Shown here piece after piece: positions 1 through 11,503 of a stretch of DNA of 64,000 nt (position 1 is the first letter of the stretch; each line of letters begins with the position of its first letter). The translations under genes were made by a program, and so were the position numbers. Below the pieces are notes generated by a model, which saw only the letters and a program-made list of their open reading frames with translations, was not told the DNA's origin and ran no database searches. The stretch covers positions 1 to 64,000 of the forward strand of contig JARKVD010000025.1 of the NCBI GenBank assembly GCA_029851835.1, read 5' to 3'. The DNA is from Clostridium sp. GTDB lineage: Bacteria > Bacillota > Clostridia > Clostridiales > Clostridiaceae.

Positions 1-1
1 T

Positions 2-82
2 ACAGTTCATGAAATGTGTAAAGATGAAGCTAGACATGGTAAAGCTTTCTTAGGATTATTAAACAGATATTTCGGTAAATAA
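2..82 (+). CDS. Rubrerythrin family protein, C-terminal fragment (truncated by window edge)
   Basis: Frame 2 reads TVHEMCKDEARHGKAFLGLLNRYFGK*; E..CKDEARHG resembles the diiron motif of rubrerythrins. Confidence 0.75.
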   Translation, partial: TVHEMCKDEARHGKAFLGLLNRYFGK

Positions 83-123
83 TCTCCCAAAACTAAATTT
101 GTTTGCCTATATACCTTATATAT

Positions 124-160
124 AAAACATCATAGTTATTTGACTATGATGTTTTTCTTT
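124..160 (+). terminator. Rho-independent terminator of the rubrerythrin gene
   Basis: AAAACATCATAGT/ACTATGATGTTTT stem followed by T-rich tract. Confidence 0.8.
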
Positions 161-380
161 CCTTTTTTTGTGTATGCTTATTAGAATTATAACAATTATT
201 ATTATTCAAAATAATTACTATTCTTATTAACGCAATTTTCAATCATATAATTCAATGCCCCTAATTTACATAATCATATAAGCACTTATAAAACCACTAC
301 CATTTATACCTCTTGTAATTTGAAGTAATATTTTCATCAACATTCATTATTCAGATTTACACATTTATTTATTACGTCAA

Positions 381-411
381 AAAAACTAAGAATCAATATT
401 GATTCTTAGTC
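381..411 (-). terminator. Terminator downstream of upp
   Basis: CTAAGAATCAATATTGATTCTTAG palindrome with U tract on minus strand. Confidence 0.75.
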
Positions 412-430
412 CTTATCTTTAATTAAAATA

Positions 431-1060
431 CTATTTAGTTCCAAATAAACGGTCACCAGCATCTCCAAGACCTGGCACTATATATCCATCTTCATTTAAC
501 TTCTCATCAATTGATGCTAAGTATATATCAACATCTGGGTGCGCTTCCATAACAGCTTTTACACCTTCTGGTGCACCAACAAGACACATAAGCCTTATGT
601 TTTTTGCTCCTCTTTTCTTTAAAGCATTAATAGCATCTATAGCAGATCCACCAGTTGCTAACATTGGGTCTGTAACGATTATATCTCTATCTTGAATATC
701 TTGTGGTAATTTACAGAAATACTCTACAGGCATTAAAGTTTCTTCATCTCTGTACATTCCAATATGACCAACTTTTGCGGCTGGTATAAGCTTCAGCATA
801 CCATCAACCATTCCAAGTCCAGCTCTTAATATTGGTACTATGGCAACCTTCTTTCCTGAAAGCATTTGACATTTAGCAGTGCAGATTGGAGTCTCGATTT
901 CAACTGTTTCAGTTTGAAGATCTCTTGTAACTTCATATGCCATAAGCATTGCAACTTCTTCTACTAACTCTCTGAAATACTTAGATCCTGTGTTTTTGTC
1001 TCTCATAAACGCTAACTTATGTAGTATTAATGGATGATTGATTTGTGTAACTTTACTCAT
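431..1060 (-). CDS. upp: Uracil phosphoribosyltransferase
   Basis: ORF 209 aa; [12 protein letters not shown] and [16 protein letters not shown]-binding motif. Confidence 0.97.
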   Translation of the reverse strand: MSKVTQINHPLILHKLAFMRDKNTGSKYFRELVEEVAMLMAYEVTRDLQTETVEIETPICTAKCQMLSGKKVAIVPILRAGLGMVDGMLKLIPAAKVGHIGMYRDEETLMPVEYFCKLPQDIQDRDIIVTDPMLATGGSAIDAINALKKRGAKNIRLMCLVGAPEGVKAVMEAHPDVDIYLASIDEKLNEDGYIVPGLGDAGDRLFGTK

Positions 1061-1079
1061 TATATGTATCCTCCTTAGA

Positions 1080-1529
1080 TTACTTACTGTGTTCTTTTTC
1101 TATATCAGTAATTTTATTAACTCTGTTTTGATGTCTTCCGCCTTCAAATTCAGCACCAAGAAAAGCATCAACTATATCCAAGGCTAATCCAGGTCCTACG
1201 ACTCTTTCACCCATAGCTAATATGTTTGCATTATTATGCTCCCTAGTAGCATGTGCACTAAAAGTGTCACTGCATAAAGCCGCTCTAACTCCTGGTATTT
1301 TGTTTGCAGCTATACTTATTCCTATACCTGTTCCACAAATTAATATACCAAAGTCGTGTTCTTTAGCTACTACTGCTTTTCCTACAGCATTTGCATAATC
1401 TGGATAATCACAAGAGTCCTCTGTGTATGTTCCAAAGTCCTTTACTTCAATTCCCTTTTTCTCAAGATGCTTAATTACATCTTTCTTAAGTCTTAATCCA
1501 CCGTGGTCACTACCAATTGCTATTTTCAT
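1080..1529 (-). CDS. rpiB: Ribose-5-phosphate isomerase B
   Basis: [32 protein letters not shown]. Confidence 0.97.
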   Translation of the reverse strand: MKIAIGSDHGGLRLKKDVIKHLEKKGIEVKDFGTYTEDSCDYPDYANAVGKAVVAKEHDFGILICGTGIGISIAANKIPGVRAALCSDTFSAHATREHNNANILAMGERVVGPGLALDIVDAFLGAEFEGGRHQNRVNKITDIEKEHSK

Positions 1530-1541
1530 AAATTACCTCCA

Positions 1542-2594
1542 CTAAACTTCTAAGATATCAAAGCCAGCGCTCTTTTTAAGTCTATTCATTATAGCTGTGC
1601 CTACGCCAACTTCCTCAAAGGCTTCACAAAGTATCATATTCACATCCATACTATCAAAGCTTCTAAGCACTTTAAACAGGTTTTTTCCTATATCATTTAA
1701 ATTATTTCTTGAACCAAGGGATACTACTATTTGACCTTCATATAAATCTTTAGTCTCATCGGTAGCTATAATTCCCACTTTTTTACCTTGTTCATTATAA
1801 TTTAATACCATTTCACTGATTTTTGCAACTACTTTATCAATTTCACCTGATACAATTTTCACAGGAGCCTTTGGTGCATAGTGCCTATATTTCATCCCTG
1901 GAGCCTTTGGTTTGAAGTCTTCCATAGGTTTTGATAATATAGCTGGGTCAATGTATGCGTTTTTATCAACCTTTTGAAGCATCTCTAATGTGATTGCTCC
2001 TGGTCTTAAAATACAAATTGGATTTACAGTACAGTCAACTATAGTTGATTCTACTCCAACTATACTGTTTTCTCCTCCAATAATGTAATCAACCTTTCCA
2101 TTTAAATCTTCTACACAGCTTTCTATATCAGTTGGACTTGGCCTGCCTGATATATTGGCTGATGGAGCGGCAATTGGAACCCCTGATGCCTTTATTAGCT
2201 CCCTAGCTATATTATTTTGAGGCATTCTTACTCCAATAGTATCAAGACCAGCACTTGTAACATATGGTACTATTTCTTTTTTATTTAATATAATCGTTAT
2301 TGGTCCTGGCCAAAATCTTTTCATTATCTCCTTAGCCATATCTGGAATATCTGTAACATATTCATCTATGTTAAAATCTGCAACATGAATTATAAGTGGA
2401 TTATCTTGCGGTCTTCCCTTTGCTTCAAAAATTTTAGCTACCGCCTTTTCGTTTAAAGCATTTGCTCCTAATCCATATACAGTTTCCGTTGGAAAAGCTA
2501 CAATACCTCCGTCTTTTATCTTAAGTGCAGCATCATTTATTATTCTTTTATCTACAGCATTCTCACTCAACATCGCAACCTTTGTTTTCATCAC
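1542..2594 (-). CDS. ywlC: L-threonylcarbamoyladenylate synthase (Sua5/YwlC type)
   Basis: YrdC fold motifs IVAFPTETVYGLGANA, KGRPQDNPLIIHV, SANISGRPSPT plus C-terminal Sua5 domain. Confidence 0.93.
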   Translation of the reverse strand: MMKTKVAMLSENAVDKRIINDAALKIKDGGIVAFPTETVYGLGANALNEKAVAKIFEAKGRPQDNPLIIHVADFNIDEYVTDIPDMAKEIMKRFWPGPITIILNKKEIVPYVTSAGLDTIGVRMPQNNIARELIKASGVPIAAPSANISGRPSPTDIESCVEDLNGKVDYIIGGENSIVGVESTIVDCTVNPICILRPGAITLEMLQKVDKNAYIDPAILSKPMEDFKPKAPGMKYRHYAPKAPVKIVSGEIDKVVAKISEMVLNYNEQGKKVGIIATDETKDLYEGQIVVSLGSRNNLNDIGKNLFKVLRSFDSMDVNMILCEAFEEVGVGTAIMNRLKKSAGFDILEV

Positions 2595-2613
2595 TTTCCC
2601 CCCACTTTAGTAG

Positions 2614-3360
2614 TTAAAATAAATTTATCATTACAAATCCAAATATTATACCAATAATAATCCATAGTGCATTAGAATAGCTCTTATTTAATTCATTACT
2701 CTCAGGAAGCATTTGTCCAAATGCAACATAAATCATAATTCCACTAGCAAAGGCTATACTATAACCTAGAAATGCTGTAGATATGCTATTCATCATTATT
2801 CCAATCCACGCACCTATCACTGTTGGAAATGCAACTAAAAAGCTATACCATAATATTTTGAAAGGTTTCTTTCCTGCAGCAATTAATGGAGCTGCTATGG
2901 CAATTCCTTCTGGAATATCATGAATTGATATTAAAATACTCATTTTAACACCTAGACCGGACCCCTTAACAAAGCCAAAACCCATAATAATCCCTTCTGG
3001 GAAATTATGCATCATAAGCCCTAAAGCCATTAAGATTGCAACTTTAGTATGACTTATATGGGTAGCTACAACCTGATCATTATCACTAGCTACCTTTATC
3101 ATTCTATCAACTAGATAAATTATTGTTATGCCAATAATTATTACAATAAGGGTTTTAAAGAATCCAATATGCCCTATTGAATCTGGTATTAATTCTAAAA
3201 AAATTATTGATATAATTATTCCTGTTGCAATAGATAATAATGTACCTAAAAGTTTCTCTGTAGGATTCTTAATAGATACGCCTATAAAAGTACCTACCAT
3301 TGTTCCTATTAGGGATACAACAGCTGAAAATATCCCTATAATAAATATTGTATTATTCAT
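2614..3360 (-). CDS. ZIP family metal transporter
   Basis: Multi-TM; HNFPEGI and HDIPEGIAIA motifs. Confidence 0.92.
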   Translation of the reverse strand: MNNTIFIIGIFSAVVSLIGTMVGTFIGVSIKNPTEKLLGTLLSIATGIIISIIFLELIPDSIGHIGFFKTLIVIIIGITIIYLVDRMIKVASDNDQVVATHISHTKVAILMALGLMMHNFPEGIIMGFGFVKGSGLGVKMSILISIHDIPEGIAIAAPLIAAGKKPFKILWYSFLVAFPTVIGAWIGIMMNSISTAFLGYSIAFASGIMIYVAFGQMLPESNELNKSYSNALWIIIGIIFGFVMINLF

Positions 3361-3439
3361 AATCCCCCTCCATAAATAATAAACTTCACTTAAGTATATT
3401 TATGGAGTGCTCATTTTATTCAACTTTGAGCTCTTTACA

Positions 3440-4024
3440 TCAAAGGGTGTTTAAGTTTCTATATTCTTTTATATTTTTTACAGCATTTTCAGTAAATATG
3501 GCTGATACTGAATATTTATATAATAAATCTAATAAAAGATATTTTTTAGCTCCACCTCTTCGAACGATGAAGTAATAATAGCTTCCACTTTCAGGCATCT
3601 TTATTTTTCTGTAATGCTTCTCTATGTCTGAATATTTCTCAAGGGCCTTTTTAGTCACAACTCTCATTCTCTTATTTCTAAAACTAGATTTAGTTACTAT
3701 TAATATATCAAAATTCTCTTCGTGAGGAATTGTATGCACTAAAGCAACCTTGCTGTAAGAAATTTTATATTTTACTCTTCCTCCCAGTATAGAAATTGCA
3801 ATTTTATCATTTATCAGTTCACTCTTTAAATATTCCTCATTATATCTCATAATCATAAGGGCAAGTATTAATAATTCTATGACTACAAGATACCCTAGAA
3901 AAAATGTTGTTATTTGCTTTGTAAGCCATAACACCATAGGCAATAACAGAAAAATAAAGCCCATGGACAGCATAAATCTTATATAAGATTTTCTTTGCTT
4001 CTTCAGGACTTTATTTATATCCAT
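3440..4024 (-). CDS. Uncharacterised membrane protein (two N-terminal TM segments)
   Basis: ORF 194 aa, N-terminal hydrophobic hairpin; no family recognised. Confidence 0.7.
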   Translation of the reverse strand: MDINKVLKKQRKSYIRFMLSMGFIFLLLPMVLWLTKQITTFFLGYLVVIELLILALMIMRYNEEYLKSELINDKIAISILGGRVKYKISYSKVALVHTIPHEENFDILIVTKSSFRNKRMRVVTKKALEKYSDIEKHYRKIKMPESGSYYYFIVRRGGAKKYLLLDLLYKYSVSAIFTENAVKNIKEYRNLNTL

Positions 4025-4054
4025 ATACTACACTCCTAATCCTTGAAATATATA

Positions 4055-5131
4055 TTAGATTCCGTTACCCATTTCTTTCATTTTCTCAGCTTGGTCTGTA
4101 GTTATTAATGCATCAAGCATTTCATCTATATCACCATCTAAGAATGCCTCTAATCTGTAAAGAGTTAATCCTATTCTATGATCAGAAACCCTTCCTTGAG
4201 GATAGTTGTAAGTTCTGATTCTCTCACTTCTATCTCCAGTTCCAACCTGGCTCTTTCTATCATCAGCTATTCCTTTTGCTCTTTCAGCTTCAGCTGCTTC
4301 ATATAATCTAGCCCTTAAGATCTTTAACGCTTTTTCTTTGTTCTTTAACTGTGACTTTTCATCTTGGCAAGATACAACAAGTCCTGTTGGAATGTGTGTC
4401 ATTCTTACTGCTGAGTCAGTTGTGTTAACGCACTGTCCACCATTTCCAGATGCCCTGAACACGTCAACTTTAATATCATTCATGTTTATTTCGATATCTA
4501 CATCTTCAACCTCTGGAAGCACTGCAACTGTTGCCGTTGATGTATGAATTCTTCCACTTGATTCTGTATCTGGAACTCTCTGAACTCTATGAACTCCACT
4601 CTCATACTTTAATTTACTATATGCTTTATCACCTTTAACCATGAATACAACCTCTTTGAATCCACCGATATCAGTTTCGTTAGCACTCATGATTTCAACT
4701 TTCCATCTATGTCTTTCAGCATATCTTGTATACATTCTAAATAAGTTCGCTGCAAATAGAGCCGCTTCATCTCCACCTGCTCCACCTCTAATTTCGATAA
4801 ATACGTTTTTATCATCATTAGGATCCTTTGGTAATAAAAGAATTCTTATTTCATCTTTTATAGTTTCAACTTGCTCTGTTAATGCTTTAATATCTTCTTG
4901 AATCATCTCTCTCATTTCTCTATCTGATTCTTCATTAAGCATTTCTTTGTTGTCTGCTAATGCAGCCTCTGCTTCTTTATACTCTCTGTACTTTCCAACT
5001 ATAATCTCCACTTCTGCATGCTCTTTACATAACTTCTGCCATTCCTTTTGGTTTGCCATTATGCTTGGATCACTAATTTTGTTGGATAATTCATCATACT
5101 TGTTCTCTAAAAAATCTAATCTTTCTAACAT
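4055..5131 (-). CDS. prfA: Peptide chain release factor 1
   Basis: GGQ motif [25 protein letters not shown]. Confidence 0.97.
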   Translation of the reverse strand: MLERLDFLENKYDELSNKISDPSIMANQKEWQKLCKEHAEVEIIVGKYREYKEAEAALADNKEMLNEESDREMREMIQEDIKALTEQVETIKDEIRILLLPKDPNDDKNVFIEIRGGAGGDEAALFAANLFRMYTRYAERHRWKVEIMSANETDIGGFKEVVFMVKGDKAYSKLKYESGVHRVQRVPDTESSGRIHTSTATVAVLPEVEDVDIEINMNDIKVDVFRASGNGGQCVNTTDSAVRMTHIPTGLVVSCQDEKSQLKNKEKALKILRARLYEAAEAERAKGIADDRKSQVGTGDRSERIRTYNYPQGRVSDHRIGLTLYRLEAFLDGDIDEMLDALITTDQAEKMKEMGNGI

Positions 5132-5238
5132 ATATATAACACTCTCCGTATTTAATCTTAATCTCTTTTTGCATCGTAATATTATACCACAATTTTATTT
5201 CTATTGGAATGAAGACCTATTAGATAAAATATGAAATT

Positions 5239-6090
5239 TTAAGGTAGTTTTCCTATAACAACCCTATAGTTTTCACCTAAATCTTTTAAGCTATATATAT
5301 CAACAAAACCATTTTCCCTTAAAAGCTCTTTGATCTCCTTTTCTTGATTATACCCTATTTCAAAACACATATAACCCTTAGAATTCAAAAGCTGTTTTCC
5401 GTCTTTACATATCCTTCTATAGAATTCAAGACCATCCGGACCACCTGATAATGCCAAATGAGGTTCATAATTTTTAACATCTTCCATTAATGTAGGAATT
5501 ATATGTTCCTCTATATATGGTGGATTTGAAACTATCATATCAAACCTTCTATTTTCCTTTAATGGCACTTCAAATAAATCACTTTTTATAATCTCCACCT
5601 TATCATTAAGTTCAAAATTATCTTTATTTATACCACTTACTTCTAAAGCTATATCACTTATGTCATATAAACACATCTTTGTGCTTTCTATGTGTTTTGC
5701 AATTGCTAAGCCTATTGCACCACTTCCACAGCACATATCACATACCCTAGTTATATTATTATCTTTTATAATGGCAATACATTCTTCCACAAGAATTTCT
5801 GTATCCGGCCTAGGAATTAAAACTCCTTCTTTTACATAGTAATGAAGTCCCATAAATTCCACATCATTAAGAATATATGCTATAGGCATTTTTTCTTTTC
5901 TTTTAATTAATAGCTTTTCAAACCTTGTTTCATCCTCTTTAGATATTTCTTCATTTCTATTCATAATTAGATATAACTTATCAACCTTCAAAACTCTGCT
6001 TAATAAAAGCTGAGTATCAATTATGTATGACTCTATTTGAGCCTCCTTTAATAAATTATATCCCTTTGATAATGCTTCGCTTATATTCAT
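5239..6090 (-). CDS. prmC: Release factor glutamine methyltransferase
   Basis: SNPPYIEE (NPPY) motif, SAM binding CCGSGAIGLA, adjacent to prfA. Confidence 0.96.
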   Translation of the reverse strand: MNISEALSKGYNLLKEAQIESYIIDTQLLLSRVLKVDKLYLIMNRNEEISKEDETRFEKLLIKRKEKMPIAYILNDVEFMGLHYYVKEGVLIPRPDTEILVEECIAIIKDNNITRVCDMCCGSGAIGLAIAKHIESTKMCLYDISDIALEVSGINKDNFELNDKVEIIKSDLFEVPLKENRRFDMIVSNPPYIEEHIIPTLMEDVKNYEPHLALSGGPDGLEFYRRICKDGKQLLNSKGYMCFEIGYNQEKEIKELLRENGFVDIYSLKDLGENYRVVIGKLP

Positions 6091-6108
6091 ATTATTTCCT
6101 CGTTCATC

Positions 6109-7017
6109 CTATTCTAAACCTTCTGCAGCCTTAAGGGATGCTATTGCAACCTCAAGCATCTTTTCGTCAGGCTCTTTTGTTGTTATCTTTTGCAATAACA
6201 ATCCTGGCCATGCAATAACTTTTGATATATTGCTATCACTTTTTCCTAACCATCTTATAACTTCATATGTTATTCCTGAAACTAATGGTAGTAATAAAAC
6301 CCTAGAAATAACCCTTTGCCCAATAGATTCCCATCCTGTAAATGAGAAAATAATTATACTAATAACCATAACCAGAAACATAAAGTTTGTTCCACATCTA
6401 GGATGAAGCCTGCCAAACTTTTGAGCATTTTCTGGAGTCAGTTCAATTCCGTTTTCATAGCAGAAAATAGTCTTGTGTTCTGCACCATGATACTGATATA
6501 GTCTATAAATATCCTTCATCTTTCCAATAAGTATTATATAACTTAAAAATATAAGAACTCTGATTATACCTTCCATTATATTTAACACCAAAGCATTGTC
6601 AGTAACATATTTTTTCATAATACTTGCTAAAGCTGTGGGCAATATAAAAAATAATAAAACCGAAAATGCTAGTGATAAAACAAGGGATATTCCCATAAGT
6701 ACACTATCACTCTTATCTTTAAAAGTGTTATCAAACCACTTATCAAATTTCGACTCTTCTTCCCCTTCATCCTCAAAGAATGATGCCGAGTACTCTAAAC
6801 TTTTCATTCCAACCACTAAAGATTCTATCAATGAAACAAAACCTCTTATAAGTGGAAGCCCTAAAATTTTATTTTTCTTAGTGTAACTAGTACTATTTTC
6901 CTTTTTAACCTCAATACTTCCATTTGGAAGTCTAACAGCAGTAGCCAGTCCTTTAGAGCCCCTCATCATTACTCCCTCAATTACGGCCTGCCCCCCAACG
7001 GTGGTCTTCTTTTCCAT
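6109..7017 (-). CDS. DUF1385 family membrane protein
   Basis: GGQAVIEGVMMRG and YQYHGAEHKTIFCYENG motifs; conserved prfA/prmC neighbourhood. Confidence 0.93.
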   Translation of the reverse strand: MEKKTTVGGQAVIEGVMMRGSKGLATAVRLPNGSIEVKKENSTSYTKKNKILGLPLIRGFVSLIESLVVGMKSLEYSASFFEDEGEEESKFDKWFDNTFKDKSDSVLMGISLVLSLAFSVLLFFILPTALASIMKKYVTDNALVLNIMEGIIRVLIFLSYIILIGKMKDIYRLYQYHGAEHKTIFCYENGIELTPENAQKFGRLHPRCGTNFMFLVMVISIIIFSFTGWESIGQRVISRVLLLPLVSGITYEVIRWLGKSDSNISKVIAWPGLLLQKITTKEPDEKMLEVAIASLKAAEGLE

Positions 7018-7192
7018 AATAACACCTGCCTTTTCTATAATTTTTTCATCGAGCCTATTTACTATTCTTAAGTTTAGAACTTTGTTTTTACTTTAATAAA
7101 AACTCATCTCATTACCCGAAACAAATTATCAATACTCAAGTTAATGAATATTATTTGGATTAGGCTCTAATACATCTATGATTGCTGCTTAT

Positions 7193-7819
7193 CTATATTG
7201 CTTCTTCTGCAAGTGTTTTGTATTTAAAATAACACTCCGCACAAAGGGATTCATACTCCACATTATCCTCCATGTCTATTGCAACTTGATTGCCTTCAAA
7301 TACAAACTTGCCATTAATTTTTCTTCCATTAACTACTGCTTTTTTGCCACACTTACAAATAGTCTTTAACTCTTCTAGGCTGTGTGCAAGTAATAACAAT
7401 CTTTCACTACCTTCAAATCCCTGCATTTGAAAATCAGTTCTAAGGCCATAACAAATTACTGGTACATCTAATATAACTGCTATTTTGAAAAGCTCATCTA
7501 TCTGTCTTGCTTTAAAAAATTGAACCTCGTCTGCCAATATACAATGTATATCACCATTCTCCTTAATATAATTTTCAACAGATTTAAAAATATTTTCTTC
7601 ACTTCCAAGGCATAAGTCTACATCTCTAGTTACCCCTAATCTAGATACTATTTTCTCTCCGCCCTTTGTATCCGTTTTAGGTTTTATTATAATTACCTTC
7701 ATTCCTCTTTCTTCATAGTTAAAAGCTACTTGAAGAAGGTTCGTTGATTTACCACAGTTCATCGCTCCGTATCTAAAATATAGCTTGCTCATAGTCATAT
7801 TCCTCCATAGTATATTCAT
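7193..7819 (-). CDS. tdk: Thymidine kinase (probable start at internal Met of MSKLYFRYGAMNCGKST)
   Basis: P-loop GAMNCGKST, DEVQFF, zinc Cys residues CKCGK/CAEC. Confidence 0.95.
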   Translation of the reverse strand: MNILWRNMTMSKLYFRYGAMNCGKSTNLLQVAFNYEERGMKVIIIKPKTDTKGGEKIVSRLGVTRDVDLCLGSEENIFKSVENYIKENGDIHCILADEVQFFKARQIDELFKIAVILDVPVICYGLRTDFQMQGFEGSERLLLLAHSLEELKTICKCGKKAVVNGRKINGKFVFEGNQVAIDMEDNVEYESLCAECYFKYKTLAEEAI

Positions 7820-8002
7820 TAATCATCTACATATTATTTTATTAGAAATAATATGATTAATCAAATTAATATTCTATGTTCAAATTCAAAAGTCAGCAAA
7901 AATTTAAAAAAATTCATCTCCTTGACTCAAAATCATGCATATGCTATAATCTAATAGTTGATAATACGGATATATATGTAATATCGAAAGAGGTGAAATG
8001 TA

Positions 8003-8212
8003 ATGCAAAACGGAATACATCCAAAGTATAACAATGAAGCTGTTGTTAAATGTGCATGTGGAAATACTTTTACAACTGGATCTGTTAAAGACGAGTTAAA
8101 AGTTGATATTTGTTCTCAATGTCATCCATTCTTCACAGGTAAACAGAAGAACGTAGACGTTGGTGGAAGAGTTGACAGATTCATGAAGAAGTTCAACCTT
8201 AAGAGCGAATAA
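8003..8212 (+). CDS. rpmE: 50S ribosomal protein L31 (zinc-binding type)
   Basis: [29 protein letters not shown]. Confidence 0.97.
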   Translation: MQNGIHPKYNNEAVVKCACGNTFTTGSVKDELKVDICSQCHPFFTGKQKNVDVGGRVDRFMKKFNLKSE

Positions 8213-8324
8213 TCATATATATTTTTAAGTTAGGAGAAGTTTTACTTCTCCTATTTTTTTATTTTTTAAAGCAACTTTACCAGAAGATGTCATAAATCTT
8301 TTCTTTGATAAAGTTGCTTTTCTA

Positions 8325-9899
8325 TTACTTTAAAATATCTTGATTTTTTGATACTATTTCAAAAAACTCCTCATTACCCTTTGTTTTAGATAATAACTCT
8401 AGTAGTTTTTCTGTAACTATCTGTGAATTTCCTGTTTTATACATTATCTTTCTAATAGCATAAGAAACCTCTAGCTGTTTTTGAGTAAATAGTAAATCTT
8501 CTCTACGTGTTCCTGACTTATAAATATCAATAGCAGGGAAAATTCTTCTTTCCTGAAGCTGTCTATCAAGATGAACTTCCATATTACCAGTACCTTTAAA
8601 TTCCTCGAAAATCATGTCATCCATTCTACTTCCTGTTTCAACTAAAGCTGTTGCAAGAATTGTTAAGCTACCACCTTCTTCAACATTTCTAGCCGCACCA
8701 AAGAACTTCTTAGGCATTAAAAGCGCTCCTGTATCTAGTCCCCCTGATAATGTTCTACCTGTTCTTGTTATTGTTAAGTTATAAGCTCTTGCAAGTCTTG
8801 TTAAGCTATCTAAAAGTATAATTACATCCTGTCCTTGCTCAACCATTCTTTTTGCTCTCTCTAAAACCATGTACGCAACTTTTGCATGGTGTTCTGGCTC
8901 TTCATCAAAAGTAGAGTAAATAACATCACCTTTAATAGATCTCTGCATGTCAGTAACCTCTTCAGGTCTTTCATCTATAAGAAGAACAATAACCTTCACC
9001 TCTGGGTGATTTTCAGCAATGCTGTGCGCTATTTTCTTTAAAATAGATGTTTTTCCTGCCTTTGGCGGTGCTACTATCACGCCTCTCTGACCTTTCCCTA
9101 TAGGTGCAATAACATCCATTATTCTCGTAGATAAATCTCTAGAATCTGTAGTTTCAAGTTGTAATCTCTCTGTTGGATATATTGGAGTAAGTTTCTCAAA
9201 AGGTACCCTTCCAACAGCCTTCTCTGGATTCTCTCCATTTATCTTGTTTACTTGAAGAAGAGCCTTATATTTCTCTCCATCCTTAGACATTCTAACTTTA
9301 CCTTCAACCTCATCTCCAGTTTTCAGGTTAAATCTTCTTACTTGAGAAATAGAAACATAAATATCATCATTTCCACTTAGATAATTATTCATTCTCAAAA
9401 GCCCAAAGTTAGCATTATCACTTAATTCAAACACACCTTTTGCAGTTTCTGATTCACTAATTAAGCTTTTCAAACGTTCTCTTTTTTCTTCAGCAGAAAC
9501 ACTTCTTTCTTCTAAAGCTCCATCTCTATCATTATTTCTATTCGCATCATAACTTGAATTATCTTTAGATCTTTCTGACTCTCTATTTACTTCAGAATTT
9601 GAGCCTTCATTTTGTTTCTCCATGCTATATGTACTTTCATCATTACTTTTCATCATATTGTTATCCTCTTCTACGTTCTTTTTAGAAATTCTCTCTCTAA
9701 GAACTACTCCTTCTCTTCTAATTTCCGCCGGCTCTAATGTAGGTTTAACTGTTTTTTCACTAACACTGCTTTGTGATACTTTATTTATTTCATCAACTAA
9801 TTCATTTTTTTTAAGCTTAGAAATATTCTTTATCCCTAATTCCTTTGCAATAGCTTTTAATTCTATAACACTTCTGTTATGTAAATTATCATTATCCAA
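8325..9899 (-). CDS. rho: Transcription termination factor Rho with N-terminal insertion
   Basis: [28 protein letters not shown], strong SD (AGGAGGTGATCC). Confidence 0.97.
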   Translation of the reverse strand: MDNDNLHNRSVIELKAIAKELGIKNISKLKKNELVDEINKVSQSSVSEKTVKPTLEPAEIRREGVVLRERISKKNVEEDNNMMKSNDESTYSMEKQNEGSNSEVNRESERSKDNSSYDANRNNDRDGALEERSVSAEEKRERLKSLISESETAKGVFELSDNANFGLLRMNNYLSGNDDIYVSISQVRRFNLKTGDEVEGKVRMSKDGEKYKALLQVNKINGENPEKAVGRVPFEKLTPIYPTERLQLETTDSRDLSTRIMDVIAPIGKGQRGVIVAPPKAGKTSILKKIAHSIAENHPEVKVIVLLIDERPEEVTDMQRSIKGDVIYSTFDEEPEHHAKVAYMVLERAKRMVEQGQDVIILLDSLTRLARAYNLTITRTGRTLSGGLDTGALLMPKKFFGAARNVEEGGSLTILATALVETGSRMDDMIFEEFKGTGNMEVHLDRQLQERRIFPAIDIYKSGTRREDLLFTQKQLEVSYAIRKIMYKTGNSQIVTEKLLELLSKTKGNEEFFEIVSKNQDILK

Positions 9900-9989
9900 A
9901 GGATCACCTCCTAATTAATATATAATTTAAACACACTACATTCTGGAATCATTTATATAAATTCGGCATAAATTTCGTAAAGTGAAGAT

Positions 9990-10320
9990 ATGAAAAGTTT
10001 CTTTAAATGAAACTCCCTCTTTCTTTGTTCGAAGGAGTGCTTGAAGAGTAAGTTAGAGTAACTAAATCAAATATATAATCTGTGAAAGTTTCACTAAGCA
10101 AATCAAAGATGCACACAGTGAAAGTTCCACTACCCAAATCAAAGATTTGGAGTGTCACTTTTGGAGTGTGACTTTTAGACTCTCACTTAAGTTTACATTA
10201 CCAAATCGAAGATGCCTTTGTAAAAATTCCACTGCCCAAATTCAAAAATCTAAAATCTAAAATCTCACTTTTGGATGTTCACTTAAAGAAGGATTAATAA
10301 CAAAATGAAGTTTCCCAAAA
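9990..10320 (-). repeat. Degenerate array of the CCAAATCAAAGATTTGG repeat family (inverse orientation) with short sub-repeats
   Basis: Several CAAATC(A)AAGAT units; internal unit around CAAATCAAAGATGCACACAGTGAAAGTTCCACT. Confidence 0.7.
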
Positions 10321-10559
10321 TATACCCAAAGGTATGCTGCATAAATGTTTCATCTTAAATTTTTAAAACTTATATTTCTTAGTATACACTATTTTTTTTA
10401 TAAACTACAATATAATTTATTCACTATAAAAATTACTAAAGTTTATATTGTTTTGCACCAGCAAAACCCTCATTTCCTATTTTATCCACAATTATATCAT
10501 TTATTCAAATACTTGTCTTTATATAAATTTATTGAAAATTGATATGAGATAGAATTATC

Positions 10560-11486
10560 TCATATCTTAATTTTATACTTTTTAATTTTATATTGTAAAG
10601 TTTGTCGTGGTACACCTAAAAAATTGCTTGCTTTACTTATATTATACCCACAAATTAGTAAAGCCTCTTTGATGTATTTCTTCTCTACACTTTCTAACTT
10701 GTACCTTAGTGAAGTCTTCATATCATTTTTTATATTAAGATCCTCACGCTCAATAATTCCCTCCTGTTTTAAAATAATCGCCCTCTCAATTAAATACTCC
10801 AGCTCTCTCACATTTCCATCATAAGACTTTCTCACTATAGCTTCTAAAGCCTCATCAGTTATTCCCTTTATATTGGCCGGTAGCTTTAAATTATGTTTAT
10901 TTATAAAGCTTTTAACTAAAAGCTTTATATCTTCCTTCCTTTCATCTAATTTAGGCATATCAATTCTTATTACATTAAGCCTGTAATATAAATCTTTTCT
11001 CAATCGATTAATTTTGATTAAAACTTCTGGCTCCTCACTTACAGACGCAATTATTCTAACATCTATCTTTCTTACTTTTGTTTCTCCAAGACGCCTTAAT
11101 TCTCCTTCTTGTATAACTCTCAATAGTTTTCCTTGAAAAGATAAATCCATTGAATTTAATTCATCTAAATATAAAGTTCCCCCTTGTGCAGCCTCAAAAA
11201 GCCCCTCCGCTTCTACAGCACCAGTGAAGCTTCCTTTACTAACTCCAAAAAAGATACTCTCTAATAAGTTTCCTGGAATAGCTGCACAGTTCTGTGCAAT
11301 AAATGGCTTCTTGTACCTAAGTGATTCATTATGAATTGCTTGTGCTATCATTTCTTTACCTGTACCGGTTTCTCCATAGATAAAAACTGGAGATACTGAA
11401 TGGCATGCTTTTTTTGCGATATCTTTCACTTTATTTATTTCATCACTAACTCCTAAAATATCATTAAAATAATACATCCTTATCAC
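10560..11486 (-). CDS. Sigma-54-dependent transcriptional activator (AAA+ plus Fis HTH, no N-terminal sensor)
   Basis: GETGTGKE Walker A, GSFTGA loop, GGTLYLDELNSM, C-terminal HTH NISKASNFLGVPRQTLQYKI. Confidence 0.93.
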   Translation of the reverse strand: MIRMYYFNDILGVSDEINKVKDIAKKACHSVSPVFIYGETGTGKEMIAQAIHNESLRYKKPFIAQNCAAIPGNLLESIFFGVSKGSFTGAVEAEGLFEAAQGGTLYLDELNSMDLSFQGKLLRVIQEGELRRLGETKVRKIDVRIIASVSEEPEVLIKINRLRKDLYYRLNVIRIDMPKLDERKEDIKLLVKSFINKHNLKLPANIKGITDEALEAIVRKSYDGNVRELEYLIERAIILKQEGIIEREDLNIKNDMKTSLRYKLESVEKKYIKEALLICGYNISKASNFLGVPRQTLQYKIKKYKIKI

Positions 11487-11503
11487 CCTCTTTATAAATT
11501 AAT

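Noticed and set aside
3128-5234. Plus-strand ORFs 3128-3379, 4338-4547, 4641-4901, 4947-5234
   Set aside because: Antisense to the ZIP transporter and prfA genes; no SD or recognisable domains
9990-10320. CRISPR-like array (several CAAATCAAAGAT repeats)
   Set aside because: Repeats are short, degenerate and palindromic, spacing is not a unique-spacer pattern, the same units occur singly elsewhere, and there are no cas genes
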